Shown piece after piece: positions 22,441-34,910 of a stretch of 64,000 bases of DNA. Position 1 is the first letter of the stretch. Each line of letters starts with the position of its first letter. The notes under the pieces are model-generated. The model saw only the letters and a program-made list of their open reading frames with translations. It searched no databases and was not told where the DNA came from. Made by a program: the position numbers and the translations under genes. Source of the stretch: Ceriagrion tenellum. Taxonomy: Eukaryota > Arthropoda > Insecta > Odonata > Coenagrionidae. The stretch lies in NCBI GenBank assembly GCA_963169105.1, contig OY720632.1, forward strand, positions 53,167,136 through 53,231,135, written 5' to 3'.

Positions 22441-25420
22441 AATATACCGAGGGGAAAACGAGCAGGATCCGAGGTCATGCGAAAATCAATTCATTTGGAG
22501 TGCAGTTTGATTCCAATTCGTTCTTATCGAGAAACGGCGCGCCACTCGGAATCGCCAGTGATAAATAATACCCCATAAATTGCCTGGACCCCTCTCTGCT
22601 CAGGATCGTACAATACCCCAAATATGTCAGAGTCTTGGCAAAATTCTTGGGTCGGCCGCATCGTTTCTCAAACTCCCCCTTTCCTTCCACTCTCCATTCA
22701 AGAGTCCTCATTGGCCGAAAGAGCCGCCAAGTGCCGCGAATACGTTTTCAACCATTGGCTGGAGAAAGGGTTAGGGATCCAGCATGAGAAATTTGGTGAG
22801 GGAAGGAGGGATTGAAAAGGGGGGAACGAAGGCGGACGAGGAAAGACGGACGCAAAGCTTCACAAGGCAAAACTCGGACATAAATCTCATCCGAGATACG
22901 ATATTGCGCTCGGAGAGGAGAGTGTCCCCTTCGGCGACCGGCAGAGTGAGAAGGGCGAGCAAAGTGTGTATCTAGTGCTATGTATGTGAAGCCGCGAAGG
23001 GACGAGAATGGATAGCGTTTGCGCGGCAGAGAGCGACGAGGGTGCGGCGGGGACGAAGGGAGTGAATCTTGGCGTCCGGAGAGTGTGTCCCCAAGCCCGT
23101 GGTCTGTTAGGACCGTGGGCGGAGAGAGGCAAGGTAAAGAGACCACGATCCCTCCAACCCTGGTGTACAACGCGACAGCCATTTCTCAGAGACTACCTCC
23201 CGTCCCACTCGTCGCTCCTCCAGTCTCCACCGTCATTCCACACCCACCCACAACCTAAGGAACCCTTAAAGACAGTCCCGCACCGTCGTCCATTTCCACT
23301 GAAACTGGTCCCGACTTAACTAACAGGGAGATTTGACGTCTACGGTGCCCCTTCCCTGGCGCTTCTTTCCCTCGTGCACTTGGACAATAATTGATGGGAC
23401 GGTAAATCAACGCAAATTTTAGTTGGAAATCGTACCACCTGGCACTTTCCTGAAGGGTGGTGACGCGGTCCATTCAAGAGTGTAAAGCTTACACTTTTAA
23501 CCGAAAAAGATAAAAAACTAGCATTTCCTACCCCTTCCGGTCTTTTCCCTTCATTTACCAACCTCTTCTTCTCTTCTAGAGCTATCCCAATCTTCTGCCA
23601 CCAAATAAAAGAAATACCCCCATCTTATTCTCATTTCTCGGTCCTTTTCCACCCCAGTGACTCCCAATCCCTCCTCCGGGCATCGCTCTCCCCCGCTCAG
23701 CCCCCTTCCCCGTGCACCAGAAGAGAGAAACTGTCGGCCCCAATAAAACACGGCATATCTCCCTCGCACCCTTCCCATCCGCTCGGAGACGACGGAGCCA
23801 CCCCACGAGCCCCCATCACCCACCCTCCCGATTCTCTTCTTCTCGCTACTCGCACCCCTGCAGCTTCGAGATCGCAAACCCTCTTGAAAAACCCTTTCTC
23901 TTCACCCCGACCACACCCCCCTCTCAGGAGGAAGAAGACCAGGCTCCGCCTCACTCATGCACACCCTCTTATAAGAATACTCATTCCCATCTCGCCCCTC
24001 CAGCAAACCCAGAGATTCTTCCATTTCGCCACTAAGAGTGGGTTCACGGGGGATGACGTCGTCTCCAATCCATTTCCTCGGGTCCACCACTCGCATCCCA
24101 TTTCCAACCCTTCCCGTGTCTTAAAAGAATGCTTCCCTTAAAACGTCCACCCCTTAAAACAGACCATGTATGCATAGGCGGTGGGGGAGGGGAGAGTGGG
24201 CGTAATATGCGTGGGTGACAGAAGAGGGAAGTGTTTGAGATATGGGAAGGGTTTGCCGAGGGAGGAGGTTGGCTCAAGGGGCATTTCAGCAAGGGAACAG
24301 GGTCTAGAGGGTGGTGGTAGGCACGGGGTACAGGGGCAGCTTCCGCAGACTGAAGGGGAGAATCTGGGAAGATTGAAGAGATGGGAAGAAAGAAGAGGGC
24401 GAGCAGGAATCTAGGGGGGTTTGTGGGAATTAAGGAGGATAGTGAGGGCCAACGGCACGGTAAAACCATGTGGGGGATAATAGGGTGCAAAAAAGGTTGG
24501 TTGAGGAATGAGGAGGATGTAGGGGGTGGGACGAGGTGGGGGAAACAGTGCCCAAAGAGTTGAGGTGCGGGTAGAAAAGAGGGATTCATTTCAACCCATT
24601 AAGATTAACATTAAATTATCGTCCAACAAAAAAGTACGACTTTAAGCCCCATTCCCCTCACGTGAGACCAAGGTCCTCGCCGGTCCCACCCTTTCTTTCT
24701 TTCTCTGCCTTCGGAACTTTTCCTCTCGTGGCCGTGCGAAACGAAATGCGGAAATGGGAAGCGCGAAAGGTGCAAGGAGTGCGGGAGAGGGAAGGAGGGA
24801 GGTGGGACGGTTGCAGGAATGGTGGCGGGCAGAAAGGGAGGTAGTAAGGGGGTAAGGGGCCACGCGAGAGAAGCGGGGTGAGAAGGAGCGGGGGGGGGGA
24901 GGGTCCATTAAAATATACGCTGCACTAATTCCTCGCATTCTTGCGCCCACTCACACACCCCCCACTCCCGGAGAGTACACACAGAAAAGCCATCTCTCCC
25001 GCTCGCACCCTGTTAGGTCACGCTATTTATGGAAATTAGCTGTCCTAATCGTAATGAAAGTCATAAGTTTAGATATGGAGAGTGCGAGAGGGGAGGAGAG
25101 AGAGAGAGAGAGACATGGTCGCGTAAGTTTGCGAGAGGCAAAGAGAAAGAGAGATGGTGGGTGAGAAAGGAAGCCTTCGGGTGCGTCTCGACCGTCGTCG
25201 CATCATCGCGTCCAAAGATACTAAAAGGGGATGGAGGAATGAGAGGGGGGACTGCCATTGGCTGGCACGGTGGTGGCGACGGGCGTGTTTGCAAATACGC
25301 CGGCAGGGGAGGGAGAGGTGAGAAATAACGGTGGGAATGAGGAGGGAATGGTGGTGGTGAGTGGGGTGGAGGGGTGGCGTGCGCGCAAAACCGAATTTAC
25401 TGCTCCGTGTTCCTCCATTT
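22441..25420. other. Largest GC-rich domain, three skew switches
   Basis: About 3 kb: purine-rich on + at 22770-23060, pyrimidine-rich at 23150-24150, purine-rich at 24180-24560, an AT gap near 24590-24650, then purine-rich at 24740-25390. It includes G10 (24890-24899) and (GA)9 (25096-25113). At the C-to-G switch, CCCTTAAAAC occurs twice (24135-24144 and 24151-24160). Long frames on both strands are composition artefacts. The strand switch at 24.16 kb has the skew polarity expected at a divergent promoter; there is no transcript evidence. Confidence 0.5.
23008..23133 (+). CDS. Candidate first coding exon, unrecognised (partial)
   Basis: ATG at 23008 in good context (GACGAGAATGG) opens a frame that stays open to a donor-like GGCAAG|GTAAAG, with GT at 23134-23135. 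The 42 codons begin MDSVCAAESDEG and are Gly/Arg/Ala-rich. Upstream ATGs exist near 22980, and the DNA is part of a purine-rich island, so the open frame alone is weak evidence. There is no downstream exon and no family match. Confidence 0.13.
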
Positions 25421-26690
25421 TAACGAAGAGTTGATTATCGAGTCAATCGACCGCCGACCGGCTGGGTGCGGAGATGAAAAACGGCTGGCTGGCCGGGAAT
25501 TTTTTCGAATAGGTATTTTGGAATTGACTCATGGAAAAAATATGTACGACTATGAAAGACAGAATTAATGCTGCGCAAATAACGGATTTTGGTCGGTAAA
25601 CCACGAACGCTGCATAAAATTGTTTGACAAGCATAACTCATGGTTAAAATACCTAAAGCGATTGCATTTTATTGGTGTTTATAAGAGGGCTCTTATTTTT
25701 AAATTAAAAACAATTACCCTCGGATGAGAAAAAGAATAATGACAACACAAGGAGAATGTTATACATAAATTGGTTTGACTGGAAGCATATGAAAGCAAAA
25801 CACCAACACGGAGTACAAAAATGTCGATAACAGAGTAATAAAATATAATTTAGGGAGTGAGTTTAAACTGTTTTCGTTCATTTTATCAGTGAATCTTCTG
25901 AACTTGAACAATGAGAAATAAAAATAAAAATTCAAGAGTACAATGACTCATCTACATTCTACAGACTCAGTAAACCGTCTGAAATTATCAAATGATGTCA
26001 CGCGTCCCCCGATAAGTTAAAAACTATGACAGGAGTTACTGTAAATACCTGCCTCATCACAAATTTGCGAAATGCGTATGCAGTGTTGTGAGCTGAATGA
26101 CGAATCAGCAGAGATGAAAATCCACACTGATCTTGAAGGAAAAAGGTTATAATAAAATTTATAGCACACAATTTTTCAACATTAAATAAATCAGAAAACT
26201 GTATCAACGTGACAATCTGGCGCATAATTAGCTAAGGATCCAGAACTAGCTAAGAATCCATATTATCACGTTTTTCCACCAAAAAAGAAAATGAACGCAG
26301 CACTTAACCCTCGATAAGATTCTGACAAACTTATTTCCCTTCTTATGCTTAGGAAAAATTAAATACATAAGAGCTGGGTGGGACATAATAAAAAAATGAT
26401 AACATAACATGCCGATTTCCTGTAATTCAGTGAATATGATCATCGGAAAATTTAAAAAAAGCAGCAGCAAGGACGCAAAAGCACCTTTTTGTAGGTAGTG
26501 AAATCTGTTAAGAGTCTCACAAGAATTGGAATAGCTAGACACTAATGAGCATTTTCCTCAAAGCTGCACTTTGAATGAATCATAAATATTAGTTTCGAAA
26601 GAATAATAGAATGTTAACGCTTGCTACACTCGATTTTTGGAATCAATCGTTAAGATACAGATACGCAAGCGGCCATGGGAGATTTCGATG
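25421..26690. other. AT-rich spacer
   Basis: AT-rich with several short frames on both strands; nothing recognisable. Confidence 0.6.
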
Positions 26691-27440
26691 AGTAATTGCA
26701 ACAATTTGAACTCTGCATGGATGCAGGGGCAAGGCAAAGAAGAGAGCAATTCCGATCTTCGCATGCAGCGGGGGAAAGAGCGGGGCGGGCTGGAGCGTGA
26801 GGGGGGGGGGTGAGCGGTGAGAGGCTCCGAGGGAGCCGGGCCGAGGGTCGGGAGGGAAGACGTATGAAGTTTCAAGAGGGAAGAGGGGCCACACTAATTT
26901 GAACTGTGGGGCATATTTTCTGCTCAATGGATTAACAATGGATGTGAGGGAGTAATTAGTCAGGAGTTCTGGAGAGGGCGGGGTATCTTAAAGGGTGGGT
27001 GGGAAGGCGGAGCAGTGGAGTAGCGGAGGAGACGGGGGTGTGGGGTTTGTTTAGACTCCTGGGGGAGTGCGTCTCGCGAGGAGTGTTTCTAGAGCGGAGG
27101 GGGCTTAGGAGGAGGCGTGGAGAGAGAGAGAGGGTGGGAGGGGGGCGGGGCTGTGGGGTGGGTGAAGAACCTCTTCGGCTCCTTCCATTAGCTCGAAAGA
27201 GATTGATGAGCATGCAATTCCACGGAGAGGCGGCTTTTATGAGAACTAAGTAGGATCAAATTAAAATTATCATCAAACACAGCGCAGGGCGTTCGTTTCT
27301 CCCGATGATAAAAGGCGTCGTTCTTCGCCCTCCGGGGTTATCGCGCAGAATTCGTTCCAGAGGGAGCGGTGGAAGGAGAAGCAACGCCGCTCGGGCGTAA
27401 TTGCGAAAACAAAGAGTCCGAAATAAACGGCCTATAAAAT
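26691..27440. other. Purine-rich GC island
   Basis: G+A-rich on + from about 26750 to 27180, including G10 at 26801-26810. The right shoulder (27190-27440) is balanced and CpG-containing, with TATAAAAT at about 27433 but no matching initiator. Confidence 0.55.
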
Positions 27441-28435
27441 CTAACTTGAGCGTTTTATTTAGGAAACACACACGCGAATATCACAAAAATTACTTTCTTC
27501 GCCTCAAAAACAATGTGTCCACATAAAAATAGTAGATATAAAGAGGATTAAATGCCAAGTTAGCGACAGGAATCAACAGCCTGAGTCCTGCCGCCGAAAC
27601 CATCTCTTAATGCCACATGGCGCCAGTTATCTGCAGACTATCATCACGATACTCCATAATTGACTGATAAGAAACAGACGGAGGACCACCCTCCAAAAAT
27701 GCTGACTCATTTTTGCTCGACATAAAGACATGTATACATCTCAGAACTTAATTGAAAGCGATAACGCCTTTTACGCGCTCAGAAGATAACTTTGTGATAA
27801 AATGAACCTTCCTCTTCATTCGGCAGCACATTTTCTGATCTGGTCCCGTGGGTACAGAATTTGCAGTATATTGCTTCATGTAGCACAGCCATTTGGATAT
27901 TTGAATAAGAGTGAGTTCTCGTAATCATAGGACTGGTTTTATTAGTAAAAAGTATAGACGTGGAAAGGTGAAAATAAAAATGATAAAAAATGTAATTTAA
28001 AAAGGAAAGGCTCAACGTCCTTAAAACAGTTAAATTTGTTATTCTGTGTTTACCTTTAAGGTCTTAAACAGCGAAACTCAATTGAGGCAACGCCAAATAA
28101 AATATAACAGCCCAACCTAAAGTGAAAAACTTTAACCTCCAATTAAAACTGTCGAAGTATTTGATATTTCAATGATTTCATTCTTCGAGGCTGATATATT
28201 TACTGCCTTGTGTTCGCAACCTCCAGTATTGTGATACTCAGGCATTTCCCCGAGTCCCATTTTCCCCACAAATGTGTCGCCAAGGTAGTAACACGACGAC
28301 CAAGAGATTGCGGAAATCCAGTTACAATACAGCTCGCTTTCAATCTCACCCACACATCCATGAAAGTGTTCCGATCAAACTCACGAACGACTACGGTGAG
28401 GAGAATGTACTTCTAAGGGCATTAATTAACAGCTA
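27441..28435. other. AT-rich spacer
   Basis: AT-rich; 28200-28430 is slightly GC-richer and balanced. The word GCCTGAGTCCTGCCGCCGAAAC near 27570-27600 superficially resembles the retroelement-tail motif, but no stem forms. No gene. Confidence 0.5.
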
Positions 28436-29040
28436 GTCACGATGGCCAAGCAAAGAGACGGCAGGGAAGCAACCCTTGGGGACGGAAACAGGAGAGAGGT
28501 TCGGGGAGGGAGCGGTAGAAACGGCGAGGGTTTTGAGGGAATCGCATTAGGGGAGAAAAGGGGAGCGGGGGAGGAGGCAGGGAGGGAAGGAGGGAGCGGG
28601 GCTCTGGCCAAGGGGGTGGAGACCTGCGCGCGCCTCGGCGCCCTAAGGTGGCGCCTCGCGGCGAGAGACTACGTCAGCTCTCTCTCGAAGAGGGCTTTCA
28701 AATCTGGGACCAAGGGGGTTCGACTCGGACGGGTGAATAAAGATTGGGGGTAGTAAAGAAGGGGGGGAGAACGTTCCGTCGCGAAGGGCCGCAGCTGCCG
28801 CCTCTGTATCTTCTCTCTTCCCAAAAGCCACCACTCCTCCTTCCAATGCCTCCCGCCATCCATCTCATCCTCCACCTCCCCATCCAAGAAGGCAGACTCC
28901 CTCCTCTACAGAAATCAGCGTCTATACCTCGCGTACGTGCCCTTAATGTCGGAGGGACGTGCGAGCGGGGTTTTGTTAGGCACCCGTCTCTTCCTCTTTA
29001 GCTCGTCCCAGCTCGGTAGTCTATGTGTCACGCCAAGAAA
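28436..29040. other. GC island, purine-rich then pyrimidine-rich, with a CTCF-like core
   Basis: Purine-rich on + at 28450-28620 and 28740-28775, with a balanced CpG-dense centre (28620-28700), then C+T-rich at 28795-28920. The centre contains the CTCF-like site listed separately. Frames of 61-103 codons are composition-driven. Confidence 0.5.
28641..28656 (+). promoter_or_regulatory. CTCF-like core AGGTGGCGCC
   Basis: 28646-28655 matches all ten positions of the conserved insect/vertebrate CTCF core AGRKGGCRSY. The five bases upstream fit the wider consensus only partly. It sits in the balanced centre of a CpG island between purine-rich and pyrimidine-rich arms. A perfect 10-mer to a degenerate consensus can occur by chance in GC-rich DNA. 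Confidence 0.35.
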
Positions 29041-29720
29041 GAGGTGGTATTAGGACGCGATTTACGCGAGAGAAACAAAGCGTAATATAGACGCCCGAGA
29101 GACACATAAGTTAGCTGTTTGTGCAAGAGTTGGAATCGGGGTTGAAAAAATATGTACCGAGTTAAAAGTTAATGAGCCATTTGAAGGCAAAATTATTTTT
29201 GAAACATTCACACTGAAGTGGAGAAGAGGTAAATTTCGGAGTTAACTTACTTTAGAAGAGATTACTTTATTGCTATTTCATGAATCAACACAATATATAG
29301 GTTGCGTAAGAGGCGGTTTTAGGTTCCTCGAAGGCTACGTTTATATAACGTCTAAAATCTTGGCTGCAAACGACAAGAAATACATCCAAGCACGAGGCAG
29401 GATTTTAACACCCGTTCTTTGAGTGCGTTACCAACCTGGCTACCCTAATGAATCATGACACTTACAAAGATGAAAACCCGCAAATGCAACTCCTAAGTCA
29501 TGGAGGGATTCTAAAATACTATCAAGCTGACATCTCAAAATATCGCCCGTTTCGTACAGGGCTGCACCGGTTGCAGATTAGTGCGATGCCTTCATCAAAA
29601 GCGTTGATTTAAATGTCTCGGATCCCTTAATGGCGAGGACGGCCATACGGTGAAATAACGCAATGAAAAGGCACTTAAAAACGGGTTCAAAGCAATCCCG
29701 GCTGCCACCAAAATGGCTGG
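29041..29720. other. AT-rich spacer
   Basis: AT-rich; no recognisable features. Confidence 0.6.
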
Positions 29721-30400
29721 AAAAGAAGTGAGGAAGCGATGAGGCCGAGATGGGGGTGGTGGATTGCACTGCTGCTCTGAATAAAGAAGTGCGATAAATT
29801 GATTGGACTGGGGAGGAGGGATAGGGGTGTAGCGGAGGAGGACACAAGAGTGGGGGAGGAGGAGAGAAAACGAGGAAAGAATGGGTCCGCATGCGAAGGG
29901 GGAAGAGAGACAGAAAGGAGAGCGAGAGTCACAAAAAGTGCCCAAAGGGGTGGGTTGGAAGGACGGGAGAGAGCGGTTGACGGGGGGGTTGGAAGTACAT
30001 TCGTACGTGGAGCGAAGAGCGGAGTTCGATGGTACCGGCGGGAGATTTTGGGGGAATAGAAGGAGAGCGAGAAACGGGGGTTTGAGATGAGGAGGAAGGG
30101 GGGAGGGAAAAGGTTCTTCGCAGTAGTTAGGGAGGGAACGCTCTTTCCCCGAGAGAAGTTGCAGGAGTGGGGCGGCAAGAAAATGAATGCGAGCCCAAGA
30201 AGAAGTTTTTGAGATGGAGTGTGAGGCGGAGGGAGGGATTGAGTGGGTGTGTAGCGGGAGGAAGGGGGAGGTGGGTTGGGATGCGAGGAGGCTTGGAAGG
30301 GGACTGTGGGGGTGGGGGGAGTGGGGAGATGGGGGATGTTGGAGGGTTGAGGGGAGGAAAAGACAGCATCAGCCGCGGCGTGCAGACTCTCTCCTTTTTT
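29721..30400. other. Purine-rich GC island
   Basis: G+A-rich on + with dense GGGGGAGTGGGG-type repeats (30300-30360). Complementary Pro/Ser-rich frames up to 163 codons on the minus strand are artefacts. Confidence 0.6.
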
Positions 30401-31560
30401 TTCACCCTCCCTCTCTTATTTATTTTGGCTCTTTACTTACGGAGCCACCCCTGATATATTTCGGCCATAAATATGAGGTCTACGGCATTGGGTCCGCGAA
30501 AGAGATTTTGGAGAGGAGAGGGGGGGAAGCGGGAGGGTGAGAAGGGGTGGGGCAGAACCTTTATCAGGAAATGCACTTCCTTGTTTATAGAAGCGATAGT
30601 GGAGTGGGAAGGAGTGGAGGATGAGATAGGCCTGGCAAATCAATGGAGACCATTGGGATTCTTATTACTGAGCTGGGAAATATATAAGATTCCTTATCGT
30701 TCTCCTTCATTCCCTGGCAATAAATATGTTGGCATTAATTAGTTATTGCCTGGTAGATGGGAGGTAGTAAAATGGTATACGAAACGTTGGTTTCTAATTT
30801 TGGTTCTCCTTCCGATTTTATTTAAGATACACAATTGCGACGTACACACAACATAAGACTTTTTTCTCTATTAATTGACAACTCTGTCGGTAACAATACT
30901 TATCTTTCTTGGTAAAAAAAATAGTCAATGAGCAGAAATTTCTTACAACCACCAAGTTATGAAGGATAACATGTAGCCTCTTCTAATCTCAAAAATTGAC
31001 AAAGATATCATGCATTACTTTAGAGTAGATACATGAACAAGATCCGCAAAAATTAAACAAAATGATAGAATTATATGAACGAGTTTATTAGTCCATTATT
31101 TATTTGCACTCTTTGAAATAATTGATTACAAGTTCTATGACCTTTTGACATTACCGCAGCCAAAAGGAGCTGGTAAATCATGCAAATCAATTCTATTAGT
31201 CTGAAAGAGTAATGTAAGATAAAAACTCTCCAGGGGTAAATTTTTAGGCCATGAATCTATTTATACTTTCCTATCACTGAGTGCTCAGTGTCTCAAAAAG
31301 AGGAAAAACTTGAATTAATCTAATAGTTTCGATATCTTTAAATAAAAAGGCATTGCACCCCAATATTCTCAGCCTAACGGTGACACGTATGAGCAAAAAA
31401 TAAAAACCGACTCGCAAATAGACCTTTCACGATATCGTCCTATCGTCAAAACTTTCGATAATACTACTACACTAGCTTTAATTATTTAAGTTCAAAGTGG
31501 GCAAATTTAATTAAACGACGAATAGAATTAGAGACCATCTAGCGTCTTGTAAACCTCAGA
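30401..31560. other. Island margin then AT-rich spacer
   Basis: 30401-30650 is mixed; the remainder is AT-rich. It holds the promoter candidate at 30681-30712. No gene is recognised downstream of it. Confidence 0.5.
30681..30712 (+). promoter_or_regulatory. Core-promoter candidate: TATATAAG + TCATTC
   Basis: TATATAAG (30681-30688) fits TATAWAAR, and TCATTC (30707-30712) fits the arthropod initiator TCAKTY, with its A 28 bp downstream of the first T, near the short end of the normal spacing. The DNA downstream is AT-rich with no long frame. It is a plausible TATA/Inr pair on motif grounds only. Confidence 0.25.
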
Positions 31561-32960
31561 AGAACTGCGAACGAATAACTTCTCGGAAGCCAACCCAAAT
31601 CCCATCCTCTTGGCCACATCTCCGAAAGTCTTACACTTCGCTTCCCCTTCCTAAGGGACGAGAGAGACTTTGCCAAACAGTCCGAAATCCTTTGCTGGAA
31701 TCCCACAGAATTTAAGGGAGCGACTTTCGACCACGCTGCTAGAGTGGTGGCAGAGCTTTCCGTTTACCACATCCCCTTTTCCTTTCCGTGTCTCTCTACC
31801 CTCCTCCCCACCCACTCCTCCCTTGGTTCACTTCCACCGTGGTTCATGCCGTACTTCCAGTGTGCCCGCAATCTTCATACAAAGTCCTCAACCTCTCCAT
31901 TCTAATTCAACCTGTTTAATTTCAATGATACACTTGATGGCATACCTTCAATGCCATTTCATCAGAGTTTGGCCCCGTGAAAGAATAAAAATATTCAATA
32001 TCTGCCCACATCGCTTCGGTATCGAGCAAATGAACGGAAGTAAATGCAGTGCGAGAAGTCTTTAAAAGATCTCCTCATGAGGTACACACTTAATACTTCC
32101 GAAAGGTTCAGAACTTCGGCGCTCTTTCCCCATCATCTTAAATTTCCCAACAGCTTCAGACCACTCCCTTTTCTCTCTCGCTTCTTCCCCAATCTCCTCA
32201 AACAGGATTCTCCCTCAGACCCCTTCCCCCGACACGCTCACCCCCCTCCACATATTCCCTAGGGATCTTCGCATTCCGCAGCCCCCTCACCCATCCCCTA
32301 TTGGAGAAATCCATCGCGACCGAACAATCACCTAGCACCATCCACCACCCACTCCTTACTCAACCCACCCCTCCAACTCCCTCATCAACCGCGTCTCAAC
32401 CCCCTTAAACCACCCTCTCGCACGCTCCTCCCTTGCGAGCGATCCCCCGCTTCCATCCCCCTGTATCTGACGAGATTAAAGATTCCAGTCTCCTAACTCT
32501 CCCATGTTCTCCTTTCTCCCTACATCTCTTTCCTTCTTCTATCGTCTTCTTCCCCTCTCTCTTCATTTCCCCTCTCCCTCCGCTCCACTTCGGCTCCTTC
32601 CCACTCCGCACTCTGGATCCCCCCCCCGTGCCCCAACCGTCCGACTGCGCCGCAGAACACCAACGCCATCCAGCTAACCTTGCCTTCCCACTCCCTCCCC
32701 ATACTCACACCCCGGACACCGCTTACATTATTTTCACACTCCTTTCTCCCCTTCCATACTCATCCCTCTTTTCCCACCCTCTCCCACCAACAATATTCCA
32801 CTTTCGATTTCTTCGTCTCAGTCCCGAACCCAGCATCTCTCCTCTCCACCCCTCCCGCCCAGCAATGTTCTAGTCGTAATTTTATGCATGAAATGGACTG
32901 CCTCCTCATGATCTCCTCCTCGTTTTCGCCCCTGTTATTAGACATCCGTACACTTCAATC
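31561..32960. other. Pyrimidine-rich GC island
   Basis: C+T-rich on + from about 31640, densest at 32120-32880, with C9 at 32619-32627. Pro/Ser/Leu-rich + frames up to 146 codons are artefacts of purine scarcity. Confidence 0.6.
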
Positions 32961-33440
32961 GAAGTGTCTTCGCAATCGTCGAGTAACGTAAATATTTGAG
33001 CCTTTAAGTGCCACCACTTGATATCAAGGCGCAAAAAAGTCAACCACCCAAGTCCGCGACGCCTAAGGTACTCAAAAACGATAATGATAATAAACCAGGA
33101 GAAAATAGGAAAAAATATCAATAACCATTAAGTACAGTTGAAGAGCAGTATATTTTTGTAATAATGAGTTCATTTAAACCGAAATAACTGTACTTGTTCC
33201 ACCTTTAGCAGAGTACATCAACCGGTAACGCGGACATGAACGCAAAATCGGTTGATATCTCAGGTAAAGTGTAGAAAATGCAGAATAAAATGTGTTTAGT
33301 TACTTATTCCGCTTTCAATTCCAATTAGTGGATTCTCCAACTATCTAATTCAAAATATCAGTATTTACTTCTTTGATATAAACCCGAGTTATCTATCTTC
33401 GAGAATACTGCAGGGATTCGCAACGCTTTAACTAATGTAT
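32961..33440. other. AT-rich spacer
   Basis: AT-rich; nothing recognised. Confidence 0.6.
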
Positions 33441-34430
33441 CTTGGCTCCCAGCGCCCATTTCTATCCTCGCCCTTCACAGTCCCTTCACCCACGCACGCC
33501 TTCTTTTCATCTTCCTCGCCTTTCTTCCTCACTTTCCCTCCCATCCACGAGCTCCACTCATCCATCACCGCCACGGCCACGTGCCTCCCTCACTACTTCC
33601 TCGGGAGTTTTCAAACTCCCCTCCCTCCTGTATGCTTTTCCCACCCTACTCCTGTCTCCCTCTTTTCCCCGATTTCCCTACCGTCTCTAATGTGGCTCAA
33701 GCTAAAAATAAAGCAGCTGAAACACAACTATCTAAGATGTTTTATGGCCTGAAGTTGAGAAAGCGACCGGGAAGTTTACCTAATGCAGCTTAGACGAAGG
33801 ACAATTCCTGCTAAAAATAAAACGCTACCGGTCTAACGTCACAGGGCACCATTATTATGTCATTAAGGTCCCAAAACCCCTAAGGCAATGTCCATTACCC
33901 AGGTAAGAGTAAAAATATTTCAACTGTTCACAACTCCTAAAAGAAGACTTGATTTCGTTTGGTATCCTTATGGCATTTGGATCTTACTAAGAGTTAGGAG
34001 AAGTTCTAAGTATACTCTTCAATTTATTTCACATACGTATTTCTGTAAAACGCTCCCATGGACGAAGACTGCTTTTTCCTACAATTGATACGAAAAGTAT
34101 GCAAGACGGGAATATTGTGGCGATGCAACATTTTTTTTTCTACACGTATAGATGAACGTCATTCTAAAACGGTAACGTCAACTTACAGGCTACAAGCTCA
34201 AGGGAGCGGCAGTGAAAAACCTCGGCGGCCCAAAGAAAAGTCCACAGATTGCGAGCACAATATCGAAAAATGGCATTCATGGACGGAGTTTTCAATGTTT
34301 TAGAGATGACTTTCCGGGGAAACTGCGCCGCGACCGTCCCAAAAGCCTCTCACTAAAAAAAATGAAACTTTCATAATGTAATAAAAGTTCATGGTATATG
34401 ACCGAACATCCTTCAAGGGCGTTACCGCAC
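33441..34430. other. Short pyrimidine-rich block then AT-rich spacer
   Basis: 33441-33690 is C+T-rich on +. At 33888-33902, ATG TCC ATT ACC CAG ends at a consensus donor (CAG|GTAAGAG), which could be a five-codon first exon, but I found no promoter or second exon. 34100-34330 is balanced. Confidence 0.4.
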
Positions 34431-34910
34431 AGCACCATTGGGTCACTCCCTCTCCTCTCAAACTATGCGCCTTTCCTCTCCCTCCTTTGCCGCCCCGGGC
34501 GCCTATTCCCTCCCTCCTTCCCTTCCAACATCTCCCTCCTCTTCCAACGCCCCCCTCCGCCCCCGCCTTTCTTTCTCAACCCCCCGGCGCAGCTCTACGC
34601 CGAGCCGTGACACACCCCACGCCATATCTCATGCGAGTAATAAACCCGCGGCTGGAGTGGAGTCGTCCAGAGGGGAAGGGGGAGGGGTAGTGGTGCAGAG
34701 GGGGAGAGGGGGAGGCTGCAAGAGAGGAGAAGGGGGATGTTTTTTGGGGAGGGTGCAGGATGGGGAGGGGGAAGAAGGTGGAGGAATGGGGAATAACGGA
34801 ATGAGAGGGGAGCGGGAGGTGGGGGTTGAAACGGTGGGGGAGGGAAGGAGTGGGGAAAGATGGGGATGAGAAAAAAATGGAGGCAGACATGGGATTGGTG
34901 TATTGGGGAG
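34431..34910. other. Back-to-back pyrimidine/purine island with C-to-G switch at 34.64 kb
   Basis: C+T-rich at 34440-34615, a short balanced hinge (34620-34660, containing CCCGCGGCTGGAG), then G+A-rich at 34665-34890. The polarity (C-rich left, G-rich right on +) is the skew expected around divergent transcription. No TATA or initiator pair was found in the hinge. Confidence 0.5.

Noticed and set aside
28712..28735. GGGTTCGACTCGG resembling a tRNA T-arm
   Set aside because: No acceptor stem, D-arm or anticodon arm can be drawn upstream.
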